NCBI GenBank assembly: GCA_039602395.1
Contig: JBCNJP010000013.1
Coordinates: 25,361,255 to 25,425,254, forward strand
Reading direction: 5' to 3'
Length of the DNA: 64,000 nt
DNA from: Deinandra increscens subsp. villosa
Lineage: Eukaryota > Streptophyta > Magnoliopsida > Asterales > Asteraceae
In this document: in pieces, positions 21,868 to 33,789 of the stretch
Layout: every line of letters begins with the position of its first letter
Position numbering within the stretch: the first letter of the stretch is position 1
Program-made: the position numbers and the translations under genes
Notes under the pieces: generated by a model
The model's database searches: none
The model's input: only the letters and a program-made list of their open reading frames with translations
Told to the model about the DNA's origin: nothing

Positions 21868-22723
21868 ATGGTGTTTTGGTAAGGGTACGTAAGTGATGAA
21901 GTGATGAGTACATTTGCTCCGATCGTGGTCTACTGGTTGTATGCAGGGTTTTTTCAGTTGCTGCCGCCTCTAGATAACTATTGGCTACACACAAAAATGG
22001 AAGAAGATACGAAGAACTTGGTGACATTGAGCTTGGTTATCAAAGGTGTGTTGATTCAACAACTAGTTTACGCAGTGGTTTGCTACCTTGTGTTATTGGT
22101 AAGTTTATTTTTCACTTATTAGTTAAATATAAGCAATGAGTATGGTCCCTGTACTAATGGTTATTCGTTCATGTTTTATTATGCATATATAGGTGACATC
22201 AGATACAAATGATTTGGCAAGAACACAAATCCAGCCATCCTTCATTTTTCAGATTCTTCAGATGATCGTCGTCATATTTGCGATTGACATATGGCAATAC
22301 TTTATGCATCGTTACATGCACACAAACAAATTTCTTTATCTCCAAATTCATTCTCAACATCACAAACTGGTGATACCTTATGCAATAGGGGCATCTTATA
22401 ATCACCCGCTCGAGGGTCTACTAGACACAGTTGGTGGTGCCATTACTTTTCTTGTATCGAGAATGACTGCGAGAACCACTATTATATTCTTTTGTTTTGC
22501 TGTGGTAAAAAGTATTGATGATCATTGTGAACTTCAGATACCGGATAATCCTTTTCATATAATTTTTCAAAACAATACTGCTTACCATGACATTCATCAT
22601 CAACTCCCTAGATACAATTTTTCACAACCTTTTTTTGTAATTTGGGATAAACTTCTTGGAACCTACATGCCCATAAAATGGCCCGAAGGACGTTTCGAGG
22701 CAAAACTATCCAATAAATACTAG
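21868..22723 (+). pseudogene. Sphinganine C4-hydroxylase-like gene, early stop
   Basis: The exons are 21868-22098 and 22193-22723, with a GTAAGT...ATATAG intron (22099-22192). The translation resembles plant sphingoid base hydroxylases. These are di-iron ER-membrane enzymes that add the C4 hydroxyl of phytosphingosine for ceramide synthesis. All three histidine boxes are present: HRYMH (22307-22321), HSQHH (22349-22363) and HDIHH (22586-22600), plus hydrophobic segments. The family-like start at ATG 21868 (MVFW) meets TAA at 21880-21882 and then continues GYVSDE in frame. A shorter protein of about 241 residues could start at ATG 21904, losing about 12 residues. From memory, the family has one more Leu after PLEGLL and a few more residues after HHQL, so small in-frame deletions are likely. 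It is either a recent pseudogene or a truncated paralogue. It is the only host-like gene seen here. Confidence 0.8.
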
Positions 22724-22844
22724 CTAGCACGGTCAATTGTGTTCATTACTTTGTATGATTCATTGGATGTAACTTGAAAGTGTTGTTTAATTTCTATTTG
22801 TTATTGGTGCCATTGTTTTAATTTAGCAAGAATTCTCTGTTTGA

Positions 22845-22850
22845 AATAAA
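22845..22850 (+). terminator. Possible polyadenylation signal AATAAA
   Basis: AATAAA lies about 120 bp after the stop codon of the hydroxylase-like gene. The spacing is plausible for a plant 3' UTR, but plant signals are loose. Confidence 0.4.
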
Positions 22851-23690
22851 AACTATGAATGTTATATATGTTCTACCAATGGATTAAGGATTAAGAATTG
22901 TTCATGAATAACCAATAGCTATGTATGTTTTATTGAAGGGAAAATCATCAAAATTGTCAAGTTGACCATATTTTTTTGTATCAAAATGATCACATTAAAT
23001 TTGTCATATGAAAATGACCATCTGACTCTTTTAACCAATAACGTCGTGACATCTTAGCAATGTTGGCCTTCGTCAGAAGTGTAACATTTGCAAATTACCT
23101 GATTGAGAAATCCGGCCCGTTCTGAACTTACGGACTTAACGATTTGTAAATTATTGAAAACCGGAAGAATTTTCGGGTGTAAACACCCCAATTAATGAAT
23201 CTAAATGATTTATAACCGATTTTCAAAACGGATACTTAATTTCAATCAATTGGAATCAAATTTAGTGTCACGAATTGAAAATAAAGCAATTTTAGGTTTT
23301 TACGCGATTTCGGTACGCGATCCGTCGTTTACCGGGAATCTCATATTTTGTCACCATATATCAAATTCAACATTTTTATGATTCTAATAATCAATTATCA
23401 TGTAATGAGTAATCACACACTTGATCGAGTCGTGAATCATTGGTGAATTGCCCAAAATCGATGCGTACGTCAAAACCGACCAAAAACGTGTTATGTTAGA
23501 TTGACTGTTGATCATAATTCAATATATGACATGTTTATATTCAATTTTATTGGCTTGAATGTGGTTTTTATGATGGGAACTGAAAAATGGAGAAAAACAA
23601 AAAAAAACGGGACCCAAAAACAACGAAAAACGAAGAAACTGGAGCGAAAACAGTGAATAAGCAAAATTCTGGTTCGGGTGACTTGTAGGG

Positions 23691-23723
23691 GTATCGCCTG
23701 GAACCAGGAGCCGTAGGCGATAC
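23691..23723. repeat. Perfect inverted repeat upstream of the solo LTR TATA box
   Basis: GTATCGCCT (23691-23699) and AGGCGATAC (23715-23723) form 9 bp arms with a 15 nt loop, about 40 bp before the TATA-like box. A further partial copy (TACGCCTGG) follows directly. Confidence 0.8.
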
Positions 23724-24695
23724 GCCTGGAAGTGGAAAATCAGCAAAACCCTAAAATTCGGGTATTTAAGCATCATTAGCCTCATTTCTCATCACTTTCA
23801 GCCCCCATCAGCTCTAAAACGTCCTAAAACCCCTGGAAATCCTTTAAACAAACCCTAATACCATCTTTGAAGATTAAAGCTTGAAGATTGAAGCTCGGAT
23901 CCTCCCTCTTCACCCCTTTTCTTCATCTTTTCGGTTTACCGGTAAGTGTTGATCCTCATCCCGTTTCATCAAGATCTGACCTTTATGACTTCTTAGGGTT
24001 ATATCCATGTTCTAAATCATCTCGTCATCTAGATCTATTGATTTCTTTGTCCAAGATTGCAACTTTATTGTGTTTTTGGCTTGAATCTATGATTATGCAT
24101 GTTTTTATGGCATAGATCTAGGGTTTTATGCATCAAGACTTAATTTTCATGTTGGAATTTGATTAGATCTGATCTTGCATGCTTTTATGTACCAAAATCC
24201 ATGTCATATGTCATCAAGATTGCACCTTTAGGTTAGATCTAGGATAGATCTATGTGCTACATGTGACTTGGGCTAGATCTAGGGATTTTCTCATCAAGAT
24301 TCCATTTTTATGGTTCAAATGGACTTGATCTACCTCATGAATGTTGTTTAGGACTAGATCCATGCGTTATGAGCACCAAGGTTGGGTTTTATGTGTTAAA
24401 ATGACTAGATCTCAAGAGGTGTGTCATCTAGGGCTAGAATTGTGTGTCATAATCATCAAGATGACATTTTTACATCATAAAATGTTTAGATCTATAATAT
24501 TCGTGTTATGAAATGTTAGATCTACATGTGAGATCATCAAATTATGTGCTTTTATGTGTTGATGAAGTTAGATTCACCCATGCATGCTAATTAGGGTTTG
24601 TTTTATGCCCAAAAGTTAACTATCATGCTAGATTCATATAGATATATATAATCCATGGTAAATTATGTTATATATGGTCTCGTATGTGAAAATTT

Positions 24696-24835
24696 GAAGT
24701 ACTTTGACCATGTTTGACCATGTTGACTTATGTTTGACCATGATGACCCCTGTTTGACCAATGTTGACTTATGTTTGACCATGATGACCTTTGTTAGACC
24801 ATGTTGACTTATGTTTGACCATGTTTGACTTTCAC
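24696..24835 (+). repeat. TTTGACCATG minisatellite inside the solo LTR
   Basis: About nine imperfect copies of TTTGACCATG or GTTGACTTATG alternate in tandem. Such short arrays are common in long gypsy LTRs and arise by replication slippage. Confidence 0.8.
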
Positions 24836-25783
24836 ATAAATAGTCAAATTAGGACCCTTTGACCTTACCGTTAGCTTAGGATTCGTCCCTTATCGTACGT
24901 ATCACCTCACCAAATCACCAACGAGTCATCGAGTCAGTCGTGTCGTGAAATTTAAGCTATTTAATTATTTAATTAATTACTTATTTATTCTTTCTCTATC
25001 TCGTTAGTCGCCAAGATTATCATCGGGTCTATCTTTCCTCTTTTCGTGGGTTTTTCCCTCAAATTGTGTCTCCGCATCAGGTGAGTATTCATAGCCCCTC
25101 TTTCATTTTAATGTTTTGGGGTGCAACATGTATCGTATTCAAAACCCTTACTCGATATTCTTTACTCGAAAACTACATGCGAACTCTATGTTGTTAATTG
25201 TGATTTGGTATGTGAACTTATGTGCTCTATGTGTTGTGATTGTGAACGACCTCTAGAACGACCTCGTGTGACATTAACTGTAAAAAGTCGGGGTTACGGT
25301 AATAGATCTATTGGCTTGACAAGCCCACTTGGCCTGCCTTGGCTTGGGCGCCTTGTGATTGGAAACCTTGAGGTCAGGGTTGGTTCATGCAGTTTATTTG
25401 CTCTATCTCATTCACTGGTTTGCCTTACTCGATTGCTCTTAACTCATTGACTCTCATGTTTTTAATCTATATAGTATACTAAACCTATGTTTACTCACCA
25501 ACTATTCGTAGTTGACCTTTATTTTTATACATGTTGCAGGATTTGCTATTAGTTGATGACTTATTGCTGATGACACCATAGGATCGCATGCGGACTTAGT
25601 GTGACCAAATTAACTGAGTCTAATTGTTCATTATTGATGTATTATGTCATGTATTGTAATGTATCTCGAATTATCTTTGAAATGGGTTGATTAAGAATAT
25701 CGCAACATTAATTAGTGTTGTGTGCATCTAGACAATCATCATGCCCAGACGTATTCCGCCGTCGGTTGGGGTGTGACAAGAAG

Positions 25784-26845
25784 CCACATGGCGGAAGTCA
25801 TCCAATAGTTTGCAGCCACCTTTGTTAGCTGGCAAACACGACAAAGACCATTGCCTACATGTCATTCCATTCAATGATTGAACATTTCATAGTCCCACAA
25901 AGCAGCCAGTTAACTAATGCTATGTGTACGCGACAGCAAAGCATTTGCCGTGTTAGCGTATTCCATCAAGAGTTTTGCCGCAGGTTATCCGAAGCACCAT
26001 GAATCGCCACTTGTCCCACTTTTGCCGCTGTTAACCCTTTCACTGCTAGCCTTTGGCCGCTGGCTATCTGAACATACAAGCTGGCAAAACAAGAACCGAG
26101 AAAACAAGCTGGCTTGGTCAATTTCTACCATGTGGCCAGCGTCAAATTCAGTTGAGATGAACACCTTTCATGGCTAATTGTTATGTTCTTTAAGTTCCTC
26201 AATAATTTCGTTTACATTCATTGACTGGTAAAAGTTAAAAAGGTGTTAAGAATATACATATATTTGCAGATTTTAAACATTTTAAGAAATTATTATTTAT
26301 ATAGAAAAAAATAAGTACACATTCATACAAAAAGAAATATCATATGATGCTTCCTTCATCTTGTTACACTACTACAATATAAGATAGTTTTCGTGTTAGG
26401 GAATAAAACTTTTTAATACATTAACATTAAAGATATAACAAAATCAAGATCAAGTGAATATTAATCGTCACATAGCAATATAACGTGTCTGTTAAAGTGA
26501 TTTGATGTCGTAGATGCTCGGTAATTTAACAACATAATGTGTCTGGTAAAGTAGTTATGCAGAAAAATAACGTGTCAAGTGGTAATCACCAAAAAATATC
26601 TATTTTATTTAATTTCTTTTTTGAGGAGGCTATAAATGATTTTCTTAATCTTAATCATTTTTTCAACTCTCAAAACGATGGGATGGAAAACGTTGACAAT
26701 GTCATGCCTCAACACGATGAACCATAAGTTGATAAAGATGATAATGATGATGAGGATGAATATTCCAATGGGTATTGGGCCATACACGACCATCTTTTAT
26801 CCGATGATGACCCAAGCAACTGGGATGCTCTTATGAGTCTTTAAT
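25784..26845. other. Unassigned DNA with a small acidic ORF remnant
   Basis: At 26677-26843 a frame reads MENVDNVMPQHDEP, a TAA stop, then an Asp/Glu-rich stretch ending WDALMSL and a stop. It could be the C-terminal exon of a decayed gene or transposase, but I recognise no family. The rest shows no gene. The stretch ends TTAAT just before an LTR. Confidence 0.3.
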
Positions 26846-27293
26846 TGTAGGTCCCAAAAAGTCCCGTACACGATATCAACACCATATACACGTGCGAAAT
26901 CCGTGTATAGAATTGATTCAAGAATAAAGATGAAAAACTGAAATGTGGTGAGTAAGATGAACAAAAATAAAAGCGTTGAAACCTGAAATGATGCACACGA
27001 TTAATCAGAAAATTTTTTGGTACATACACTTTTAAAGTGAAAACAAAATCTCCCTTATCTCGGTGCTCCTTCTGTTTTCTTTTTTGAGTTGGCCAACCCC
27101 TAAAATCGTGGCCTACATGTGCTTATATACTTGCACATGTAGCGTATACAACGAAACCCTAATTCGTACAGGCCCTCCCAAGCCCATTCGAATACAAACT
27201 CCCAGCCCATCTAACCTATTTAATTAGTCCACTAAAACTAATTAACCAAGCACAACACTATTTAATACACAAGACTCAAATTATTACCCTACA
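26846..27293 (-). repeat. 3' LTR of a minus-strand copia-like element
   Basis: The 448 bp unit begins TGTAGG and ends CCTACA. On the minus strand it is preceded by GCCTAGAGGAAGAT, a polypurine tract like the sirevirus one. The partner 5' LTR was not found in this window. The minus-strand internal region lies to the right. Confidence 0.6.
27113..27142. repeat. 10 bp inverted repeat around a TATA-like core
   Basis: CTACATGTGC (27113-27122) and GCACATGTAG (27133-27142) are perfect reverse complements around TTATATACTT. The core falls where the LTR promoter is expected. Confidence 0.75.
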
Positions 27294-29204
27294 ATCTTCC
27301 TCTAGGCTTATGGTATTAAATGTCTTGATATTTTGAAAGTCTTGTTCTTGAATAGCTAGCATAGGCATTGGTGAAGATCTTTTCTTTGACAATCTTCATT
27401 AGGCAACACGAGATACTCTTTTCAGTTCTTTCTCTCTATTAGCATCAGCTTGGACTTCTAGAAACGAACAAGTAGTGAGAAGAGGATTCTCATCAACTTG
27501 CTTCTCTTGAATGACTCTAGTCTTTGCTTAATCAATGGTAACTGTTTGTTATGCCTTCAATTCTTCAAATTCTGACTTTGGCAAACTTGGTTGTTGTTTG
27601 AAACATGTCATCCTTTTTAGCAACGATGACGTTCACATGATCTGCTTGCTTTGAATCCATTTCTTCAACACATGCTTTGATACATACACCTTATCTTAAG
27701 CTTGTGAACAACTTCTTTGTAACCAACAAACTTCCCCTAACATTATATTCTTCACTAGGGTAAGTCTTTTTCCGGCTGGTTCTTTAACATGGCAGCAAAC
27801 ATGTCCTTCACAACAAGAAACCAACATAAACCAGACATATGATGACTAGTTTCTGGGTTAGTATGTGAATAACAATTTTTAACTTTCCCTTAACCCAAGA
27901 ACTCTAGACACTTCCATTTAGCTATTAATTTCCCCTCTGCTAATGACTTATAACCCAAAAAAACACATAGAAACCTTTAAAATTAACTAGGTCAAGTTAC
28001 AAACAAATATGTACCAAGTCACAAATTAGAAGGTTTATTAGGGATCAAACCGTCATCTTCTGAATTGAGGAACATGTTTACAGCATCTGTTACTCAAAGA
28101 AGTCCAGGTGATTGTCAATATATGGGTCTAGTTTAAACTCATGTTTGTTTCCTTAATCAGGTTGTTTGTCACTTCTATTATTTTTAAGTGTATTAAATAT
28201 GAACATTTAATGGGTCACACACATATCCTAGGTAAATTTATTGTACAAACTATCAAGCCTATCGGTTCCCTACCACATATTTTCACTACTTTATCCAAAA
28301 GTCTAAAACCTTGCTCGAGACTGGGTGAGAAGAGCAAGAATAAATCACATCAAGAAATGGTATAATATACAAGTCAACTGAAGTCAAACCATAGGAAGCT
28401 TCAATCAGGCTGCAACCCGACATATGGTGACGTAGCTCTAATTGGTGACAAAAGGCTTAAAGGTTTGGACACTAAAGGGTCTCTTTTTGATGTGTACTTA
28501 GGCATCTTTTGGGTGTATACTATATTTATTTATAGTGATGTACATGCACGTCAGTCAAATCTCCGGGTCTTTTCTCACGCAAAACAAAGGAGACCTAACT
28601 AATGACCTTAACATCCCCAGATCTTTGATTTCACAAAACAAAGGGGATGCGGACTTTTTTAGCTCAGTGTCATACTCTTGGATTCAAGCGTGTGTATCAG
28701 GAACTCAAATAAGTAGTCAAATAGAAATGCGCTTAACCTAAGTGATGTTACCCTCTAAGTGTCATACATCATATTTAAGCGTCGACACAGACCTTTTGAG
28801 ACTTTAAGAACAGAGCCTATCAACACATCAACATGGATCTTTCCTTTCACTTCAGCCTTACACGTGTCAGCCAACTTTAAACGGAAATTTATTTTATTTC
28901 CCTCCTTCTCAACACACAAATAAATGACAAATAAAAATGAAAAAGCCAATAATATATATCAGTATACTCAAATCTTCCCCTGTTTTTTATTTTTAATGTT
29001 AAATAAACCATTTTTTTAAGCACAAACACACTGACACACAACTAAACAGAATCTAACTTTACAGAATGTTGGCCAAGCTAACTTTCAAAGTTCATCAACT
29101 TGAATTGAAAGCATATAAAAATGGGTATTGTTTCAAACAATGATATACCATACTTCTTTAACATTTATACAACCAAGTAAAACAGTACCTTGTTGATTTT
29201 GTTT
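27294..29204 (-). other. Decayed 3' non-coding or accessory region of a copia-like element
   Basis: There is no ORF above 75 codons. On the minus strand there are two polypurine-like tracts ending GGAAGAT (at 27294-27307 and near 28972). There are also two small hairpins sharing the loop CAAAACAAAGG (28566-28595 and 28612-28649). Multiple polypurine tracts are a known sirevirus trait. The gag remnant at 30572-32084 has the same orientation and could belong to the same element. Confidence 0.4.
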
Positions 29205-30560
29205 GTGAGGCGCTTGGGTAGTATATAAATAATAGGGGCTTTTTGCACACAAAATAGTTTTATATTTATAAATCCAAATGCTACCTAAAGGACTCAAGCA
29301 AACGCATACAGGTAAGTGTACCTATCGCTAATGTAGTATGGTCATAATGGTAAGTATAGGGGTCGATCCACAGGGATACAATCTCCTACTCCACCTAGCC
29401 CATTCCTAGCCTAACTACCCTAACTCAAACTAACTAGCCTAGCTGTCACCTAAACTAGCTTAACTAACTATACTATAATAGAACTTATCAAATGATTATT
29501 GAAATATAGAATATCAACCTAAATATCTAAGGGTAGTTATGAAGATACCTTATTAATAAAAGAAGGCACCATCTAGGATTCGAATCATCTTAAATTCATT
29601 AACCCTATGGAATGATTTGCTATGCTAACTGTTCTAATGGACATAGGACCCGCTAAAGTACCCCCAGTCTTGGAAATTGGTCATGTTCTACCCACTAAGA
29701 TAGGCACGAGTCAACAACCTATAAAGCTCTAACAGCCATGATAAAGTATCCAACTTGATCTAAGATAAAAGACCAGACTAGCCCTAACCTGACTAACCAA
29801 GTGGACAAGATCTAACATCCAAACATATGACCTAGAACCGCAACTTACCTAAGTGAATGCTAAACCTTATATCCCAGACAGGAGTATTAAGCATACACAA
29901 ATAGATAGTCCTACTAACGAGTTACCTATGTTACCGAATCATCCGAATCAACCTAGCCTTGTTAAAGAACAAGACTCAATAACAAGTTATTAGACAAGTG
30001 ACTTAGAGAGAATAGACTAAAACCCTAAACATGGACATGCATTCCCATATCATAAAGTCAAAATCTACCAACTAACGGATTCATCATAAGCATACATAAC
30101 AAATGTCAATCACATGCAAGAAACATTAGAGCTTTACTACAATTATCATGTAATATAAATAATCATCAATCCAACAGAGTCAAATTAGTAAAGAGTCATC
30201 TAACCTAGATGACAAACGTACTAGGCTGACATTCTATCGAACAATCGACGCGTAGTAGCGTCGATTGGACTTTGAATCCTTGTTCCTAAGCCTTCTCGAG
30301 CCTTCTAATCTTCATCTGTAGTCTTCGCTGGTCGTAACAAGGGCCTAATGGCCGACCCCATCCGTTTGGAACTTCCCCCTTTGTTCCTAAGCATCATGTT
30401 CTATTTATAGGCCCGAAATTAGGGTTTTTTGTGAAAAGTGTCCTTAACGGGCCGTTACGTGCTCACGGGCCATTACGGACCATGTTTGACTTTTTCAGCA
30501 ATAACCTTGAAACTATTGTGAAAGTTGTTGTAATTTTGGAAACCATTAGTTTTATTCCAG
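29205..30560 (-). repeat. Gypsy-type LTR, Athila-like style, minus strand
   Basis: It contains the segment GTAAGTGTACCTATCG...GGTAAGTATAGGGGTCGATCC near 29310-29370, which parallels 59968-60030 in the LTR next to a gypsy primer site. A minus-strand TATA box CTATAAATAG lies at 30401-30410. Just upstream of it are the inverted repeat TAACGGGCCGTTA (30445-30457) and a diverged copy (CACGGGCCATTACG). The outer boundaries are uncertain. Confidence 0.5.
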
Positions 30561-30571
30561 AAATTTCTTTC

Positions 30572-32084
30572 CTACTTGGCAGCACCCCAATGACGATCGG
30601 AAGGTTTAACCTTAGGATTCACAGTCTTCATGAGCTTAGGTGGTTGCAACTTCATTGGCTTAGAATTGTAGGAATCCTGAGACGAAATCCTTTGACTTTG
30701 GGGATAGTAGGGCAAATAGGGGCGATACAGACAGTTACGAGTAATGTGACCAGGAGTTCCATAATTGAAACATGTCTGCTTCTTCGGGTAGAAGTCAGAA
30801 GTAAACCCATTAAATGCAGTTCGCTGTGATGGATAAGAACTGAAAGGTGTCAGCATATTTTGTAAGAAAACAGATCTATAGTTGTCAGATCGGCCTGAAA
30901 TGGAAGAGTAGCTGCCAAAGATTGGTGCCTTTGATGATGAAACTCCACTACTGTAGTTGCATGAGCACTCTGGTTGGATTAGAGATATAGCTACTCCCTC
31001 GAGCTTATCTTCCTTGATCACTGGTGTAGTTGACACTGTTGGATCTTTGATGGTGATCGTTGGCCTTTCATTCTTGATTGCACTCGATGAATCATGAGAG
31101 GATATCCCTGGGCCTGTGAACTTTGATGTAGATAAAGGTCGCTCTTCTCCTTCAACTGGAGCGAACATAGATCCAGATGTCATTAATACCTTCCCATTAG
31201 GTCTTGTAGTAATCACCACCCTTTCATATTTCACCTCATTAACCACCTTGGAGTAAACTGTCTCAATCTTTAGATAAGGGAGCGGCCTCTCCTGATCAGG
31301 CTTCTTCACCTCAGCAACATGAGTTTTCACCTCCTTTTCGTTCTTCTCCTCATTTGGACGTGAACCTACAACCCTGAATTAGAATCGTGACAGTCTTGGT
31401 AATTTTTGCATTTAGCATCGTCTTCAAATACTTCCTCCATGATCACTTTATCTGCATCACTTGCATCAGAGGCAATTGCATTTGAACCAGTTGTATCACT
31501 TACTCACTCAGTATAAACATTAGAAATGTTCACACATTTTGGAGCTACCATAGCTTCCCATGATTTATCAGATGTGGTAACAGGTTGAAACCCATATTTC
31601 ATGCTAGACACATTCTTAATTTCTTCCTCAATAAGAGACAATCCTATGTGATCACTATCAATTGGTGGACGCACAGTCATTATAACCAAACCCAGTCATG
31701 TCCCTGTTATCCTTCCGATTCTCTATTCCTTTCCTCATAGCTTTAGATTAACAAACATGTGTTTTTCAATGCATTTTTTATTTGCTAACTTAGTTTGAAG
31801 CTCAGTATATTTTTTCTGAAGATTGTCCAGCTGTTCTTTTAACTCTTTTATTTGAATTTTAGCACAATCATAAGAAACTGATTTTTAACATGAGATTTCT
31901 TGATAACTAGCTATATCTTTTCTTTGAGCTTCCAATTTTTCTTTGTATGTATTTTGTTTCTGTTTTAGACTTCTTGCAGTATAACTAGCCTCTACTAATT
32001 CACATTTTATCCTATCACAATGCAATTTAAACATTTCGATTACTTCAACACAAGCAGGGTTAGAACATACATGTGAGGGAGACA
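30572..32084 (-). pseudogene. Decayed sirevirus-like gag remnant
   Basis: On the minus strand, 31885-32084 encodes a CxxPAC segment followed by a Lys/Glu-rich coiled coil, as in the sirevirus gags at 41872 and 37299. Then 31504-31689 and 30572-31330 continue in broken frames. The last piece has the zinc-knuckle pattern CFNYGTPGHITRNC, in which Tyr replaces the second Cys. No pol follows. An LTR sequence cuts its N-terminal side at 32085. Confidence 0.6.
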
Positions 32085-33254
32085 TGTCACACCCCCGCAA
32101 AACCCAGCCGCGAAGTACCGCAAACGAAGGCGTGAGCCAAACCAGGATCTGAGTCGTCAGACATTAAAAACACTATATATGCTCGACTCATCATTTTAAA
32201 ACCAAGTTTGGATACCGAGGTATCAAATAGTTTATCAGAGTTTTAAAAGTTTCAAGTAAAGTGGAAGCATCATAACATAATTAAGTTTAGTTTAGGTTTA
32301 GTGGAAGCGACAACCAAATAAAATAGTTAAGATGCCTTTTCGTCCAAGGCAACAAAAGATTATTATAAACCATGCAAACGACCACATGAATAATACCTAA
32401 AGCGCTCCTTAGCTTCTCATAAGAACCTGAGAAGAAATATGTTGAGTGTCTACGCTAGGTTGGTGAACTCTTGGAGTTTAAGCAAGTAAATAAAAATCGT
32501 TTATTTAAAACAGTAAGTTAACCAGTTACCCTCAACGAGGCGTAACCCACCCAGGAATCACACATCTTGAGAAAGATAATCAACATTTTATATACTTGGG
32601 TTAGCTAGACCACGTTATTTATCGTACCATAGACCCCGTGTCCCCAATCCTGATAGTTTAAGTTTTTGCCTTCCATCCATGTTATACCGAGCATGAACCC
32701 GAGTTAGGAAAAGATAATACCCCTTCTCCACCCCCGAAGGCGGTGGGAATAGAGTAACCAGCCACAACAGGGTTTACCAAGCCGAATAGATCTATTTCAT
32801 ATTTCCCTGTTATCAACTTGATACTTATGGTACACGAATTATGGAAGGACTCTCTTGGCATGTTTTCTTCTATGGGTTACTAATAGTATATAAAATAAAA
32901 GTTTAGCATTTCTCAACAAAAATCGTTTAGTATTTCTCAATAGAAATCGTTTTGTATTTCTCAACAAAAATCGTTACCACATGTCTTCTCCCCGAAAAGC
33001 ATAATAAGTTAAAAGTTGGGCTGAGAACTCACCTTATGGTGCAAAAATAGATGTCCAAATAGTAAACACCGGATAAAGATGGTGAATTCATGGACAACAG
33101 AAAAGTTGAATCAAATACCCATTGGTGCTTGAATTTAGGTTTTATATATTTTTCCTAGCACGTATTTCTCACATAACATGCTACATGATAAATATAATTG
33201 CGTCACAATTATTTACGATATCATCCCGCGTATACAATGTACGATTAACAGGGT
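32085..33254 (-). repeat. Gypsy-type LTR, interrupted by CACTA copy
   Basis: It starts TGTCACACCCCCGCAAAACC, the reverse of an LTR end. A short copy of this end is present at 58689-58770. Positions 33081-33254 are identical to 1-174 as far as I can compare. Three short copies of a TTTCTCAACAAAAATCGTTT unit lie at about 32910-32975. The LTR is cut at 33255 by the CACTA start. Confidence 0.6.
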
Positions 33255-33289
33255 CACTACTACAAGAACTGCCTTCCTTGACACGCGAA
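33255..33289. mobile_element. 5' terminus of a second CACTA copy, cut by gap
   Basis: CACTACTACAAGAACTGCC matches the terminus at 175 with one substitution in the first 35 bp. It sits in the same flanking sequence after GGT. The rest is in the gap. Confidence 0.85.
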
Positions 33290-33789
33290 NNNNNNNNNNN
33301 NNNNNNNNNNNNNNNNNNNNNNNNNNNNNNNNNNNNNNNNNNNNNNNNNNNNNNNNNNNNNNNNNNNNNNNNNNNNNNNNNNNNNNNNNNNNNNNNNNNN
33401 NNNNNNNNNNNNNNNNNNNNNNNNNNNNNNNNNNNNNNNNNNNNNNNNNNNNNNNNNNNNNNNNNNNNNNNNNNNNNNNNNNNNNNNNNNNNNNNNNNNN
33501 NNNNNNNNNNNNNNNNNNNNNNNNNNNNNNNNNNNNNNNNNNNNNNNNNNNNNNNNNNNNNNNNNNNNNNNNNNNNNNNNNNNNNNNNNNNNNNNNNNNN
33601 NNNNNNNNNNNNNNNNNNNNNNNNNNNNNNNNNNNNNNNNNNNNNNNNNNNNNNNNNNNNNNNNNNNNNNNNNNNNNNNNNNNNNNNNNNNNNNNNNNNN
33701 NNNNNNNNNNNNNNNNNNNNNNNNNNNNNNNNNNNNNNNNNNNNNNNNNNNNNNNNNNNNNNNNNNNNNNNNNNNNNNNNNNNNNNNNN
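33290..33789. other. Assembly gap, exactly 500 N
   Basis: A placeholder gap. The left contig ends in a CACTA terminus and the right contig starts in the pre-integrase region of a sirevirus. The missing DNA is therefore probably many kilobases, unless the contigs are misordered. Confidence 0.99.

Larger units (their letters stand above)
23080..25778 (+). repeat. Solo LTR of a Ty3/gypsy element with TSD
   Basis: The 2699 bp unit starts TGTAACATTTG and ends GGTTGGGGTGTGACA. It is flanked on both sides by AGAAG (23075-23079 and 25779-25783). It contains a TATA-like TATTTAAG near 23763, no primer site, no polypurine tract and no ORF of note. It aligns in reverse with the LTR at 40953-41089 plus 53831-55164, which is attached to a gypsy pol remnant. 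That identifies it as a gypsy LTR, probably Tekay/Del-like. Unequal recombination between two LTRs would leave exactly this structure. Confidence 0.88.

Noticed and set aside
24696..24835. CRISPR-like or regulatory array
   Set aside because: The repeats are short, imperfect and lack unique spacers; it is a minisatellite in a plant LTR.
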